From Tamarix chinensis (lineage: Eukaryota > Streptophyta > Magnoliopsida > Caryophyllales > Tamaricaceae), in the NCBI GenBank assembly GCA_030549775.1, contig CM060174.1, positions 98,286,132-98,350,131 of the forward strand: 64,000 nucleotides of DNA, given 5' to 3'. The first letter of the stretch is position 1; each line of letters begins with the position of its first letter. The notes under the pieces are model-generated. The model was not told where the DNA came from, searched no databases, and worked only from the letters and a program-made list of their open reading frames with translations. Made by a program: the position numbers and the translations under genes. Positions 61,741 through 64,000 of this stretch are shown piece after piece.

Positions 61741-63654
61741 GCGACAATGGAGAGCACAGAGGCTACACAAATAAATAGCCACTTTTTGAGCATTATTGAG
61801 AACCACACTGTACGGTTCATTTCTACAAAGCAATATATATATATATAAAAGAAGGATTAAGTGGCGATGATGTCATCACCATGGCTGCCTCTGATCACCT
61901 TTAATATTTTCCTCGATCGACCATCTCTTTTGTTTCTTCTTCTCAAAATTTCAACAACGTATAGTAGGAGAGAGGGTTATATTCTTTTGCATTGCACTGT
62001 AATTAGTAGTAGTAGTAGTACTAGTAGCAGCAGCTAGTAGGAGGCGCCTAGGAGCAGTAAATATTATGCTAACGCACGCACGCATAAACCCTGCAACTAC
62101 ACCCCCAGCAGCACAGTAAGGGCCAAAACCAAGACACAGAGAGAGAGAGACAGAGAGGGAGGGATGGGCCACTCGGCCAGCCAACCAAACTTTACTACGG
62201 TACTTTTACTGGTTCCTCCCTTCTCTCTCTCAGCTCTCAAGTCCCCAAGTCCCACCGCCGGACCCTCACTCTTCTTACTCATTTTGCATTTACTGCGCCT
62301 CCTGCTCCTGCATCCCATTCCCATTTCACGTAAAATTGCACTGCCTTTCGAAAGAAAGTTTTTTTTTTAAAAAAAAAAAACAAAAGTTAATGTTAAATTT
62401 ATATTTTACTCCTAATTCTTTTTCTTTTTCTTCAATGATTTTATCGTCAATACATTTTCAATAAAAATATAATTATTATGTCAGAGACATATTTATTCTT
62501 TTTGAAAAAATATATAAATTATTAAAATAAATTTATTTTAAAAACAAATAAAATATCTAACAATAACTTTTTCTTCTATTTTTTTATATAATAGTTACTC
62601 CGATTATGGTCGCATAAACCTATTGTTTCTCTCAATTTTTTTTTACAACATAACAACCACATAGATTTTCATCGGTGCTCCTTTGGTTAACGGATAATAG
62701 AGGTAAAAAAATTATTTTTATATTTTATATATTTTTTATAATTTAATTAAAATTAAATATTTTTATTTTAATAAGTTTTTATCTTAGATCTCAATTTAAT
62801 TTAAAATAGATATTTTATTAAAAACATATTTATTATTATTAAATACTTAATATAAAAGACATAAAATAAAAATAATAAATTTTTACTCCTATTACTTCCG
62901 TACCAAATAAGGGCTGGTATTTTCTACAGTATTTAAATAATAGACCCGCCCGATAGATGAGCTAACAAACCAGTCATCAAGAGCACAAAACTAACCAAAA
63001 AATAGCTACATCAGTAAAAACCTAAAGACCAGTCTAAAAATTAGAAGCATATTATAAGAAGAAAAAAAAATACGCCACTACAGTTGTAATATATTATTTG
63101 CCATCCGTCATACTTCGATACCACAACATCATAGCTGCAGGGGTGTATTTATTATTTAATTTTTTTTGGCACGGATATGATCTCTGGAGGTTAAAATGTC
63201 CGTAATTTTATCTCGATCGGCTAACATGTAACTTAATAAAACAATTCTAAAAGCATATCACACCAGAACAAGTTTAACACATGAGACCTTCAGACAAAAA
63301 AAGTGTTTAATCCTACCCACATACTAAAGCCAAAAAGATATTATTACTACCGTTTACCTCCGGTTAATCCAATTCATAGGAGATAGCACCATCTTCTTAT
63401 ATAAATAAAAAGACAAGCCATACCTAATTAGGAAGCAAGTCAGGTGCTCTTTTTTAGGACTCAATTTTTTTCTTACCTCTTTTCATCTCTTGTGTCTATC
63501 AACATAGATACTCACTCAGATACACAAAATCCAACTCTTATCATCTTTTAAATGCCCAAGCAACTAACCTCTCTTTTTCATTCAATATATATTTCAATCA
63601 CCCACTCATTTGCATTGCATGAGATGCATCAGATCAGAAGTACAGCCGAATGCA

Positions 63655-63830
63655 CCCTCTCCCCCCCTCCCTCCCTCCCGCTCCCTATATATCCATCTCT
63701 ATGGCGTACAACAAATCTTTAGCCGACAGCATCTCTTTAATCTAAAGTAGCCCGCGAAAAAGCTAAATTAGATTTCAGCTGCCCTTCGTTTTCAGTGCCC
63801 CCACCCCTATATATTAGTATAGCTCCTCCT
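63655..63830 (+). promoter_or_regulatory. Possible core promoter with pyrimidine patch and TATA boxes
   Basis: CTCTCCCCCCCTCCCTCCCTCCC (about 63657-63680, quoted in shortened form) is followed by CTCCCTATATATCCATC (TATA-like at 63686-63692), and a second CCTATATATTAG lies near 63807. Pyrimidine patches next to TATA boxes are common in plant promoters. No coding start with a convincing protein follows before the window ends. Low certainty. Confidence 0.3.
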
Positions 63831-64000
63831 CCTCCTCCTATGTATTCCTTGCTTGCATTTTCACGTGTTCTTACAACACACTGAGCTACTTCAACAATCA
63901 AATTCTCTCTCAACAGGCAGCCCCCTCCCCCCACCCCTTCTTTTTCCTTAGTACATGGAACAATAATTTTACTATCATCGCCAACTACAAACAAGCAGAA

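Larger units (their letters stand above)
58604..64000. other. Low-repeat intergenic DNA, possible upstream region of an off-window gene
   Basis: No transposon recognised. GC-richer patches with mixed composition lie at 58620-59100, 59400-59720 and 62000-62340. Many short open frames occur on both strands, none with a domain. Direct features are microsatellites and G-, CT- and CTC-rich runs. Nothing resembles a tRNA. Confidence 0.5.

Overview
The window looks like transposon-rich intergenic DNA from a flowering plant. Grounds: Ty3/gypsy and Ty1/copia LTR retrotransposons, plant-type LINEs (ORF1 fragment, endonuclease, reverse transcriptase, RNase H), a two-gene PIF/Harbinger transposon, hAT-type and 9-bp-TSD miniature elements, and AT-rich DNA full of trinucleotide microsatellites. 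I found no convincing host protein-coding gene, tRNA or rRNA. Most long open frames are shadows of low-complexity C-rich or CCA/TCC-rich DNA.

Layout. 1-3055: intergenic, with a diverged ~194-bp-offset duplication. 3059-10898: a 7.8-kb PIF/Harbinger element with TAA target duplications. On the minus strand it carries a SANT/Myb-like gene that still reads open through one intron, and a transposase that is broken. A 300-bp 9-bp-TSD element (copy 1) sits near its left end. 11475-13204: copy 3 of that small element, split by a hAT-like element (12044-13147, 8-bp TSD), which is itself split by copy 2 (12164-12460, perfect 9-bp TSD). 15300-16170: extreme ATT/AAT-rich DNA. 16200-26455: a minus-strand LINE (LINE-2) covering most of ORF2, interrupted by a 4.9-kb solo LTR (16723-21617), a hAT MITE (25603-26139) and a long (AAT)n/(AAG)n array inside its RT. 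26456-34332: two further copies of the long LTR family fused head to tail, the second carrying a GGTAATTT-core minisatellite. 34333-36506: the 5' part of a second minus-strand LINE (LINE-1). 36507-37140 and 43822-44220: copia-like LTR remnants.

44429-49688: a complete but dead Ty3/gypsy chromovirus-type element with LTRs, tRNA-Met-type primer site, gag, protease, RT, RNase H, integrase, chromodomain-like tail and polypurine tract. 54115-58603: a minus-strand Ty1/copia element with both LTRs but a large internal deletion from gag into the end of integrase. 58604-64000: no recognisable transposon. It is lower in repeats and ends in pyrimidine-rich DNA with TATA-like boxes that could be the 5' flank of a plus-strand gene outside the window.

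The most informative observations are: a three-level nested insertion with every target duplication readable; a Harbinger whose DNA-binding ORF is open while its transposase is dead; a 4.9-kb solo LTR whose boundaries are fixed by the LINE reading frame it interrupts; and a long-LTR family whose copies share a dimeric module but differ in large inserted blocks. I see no clear evidence of an undescribed functional system. The interest is in element structure and history.
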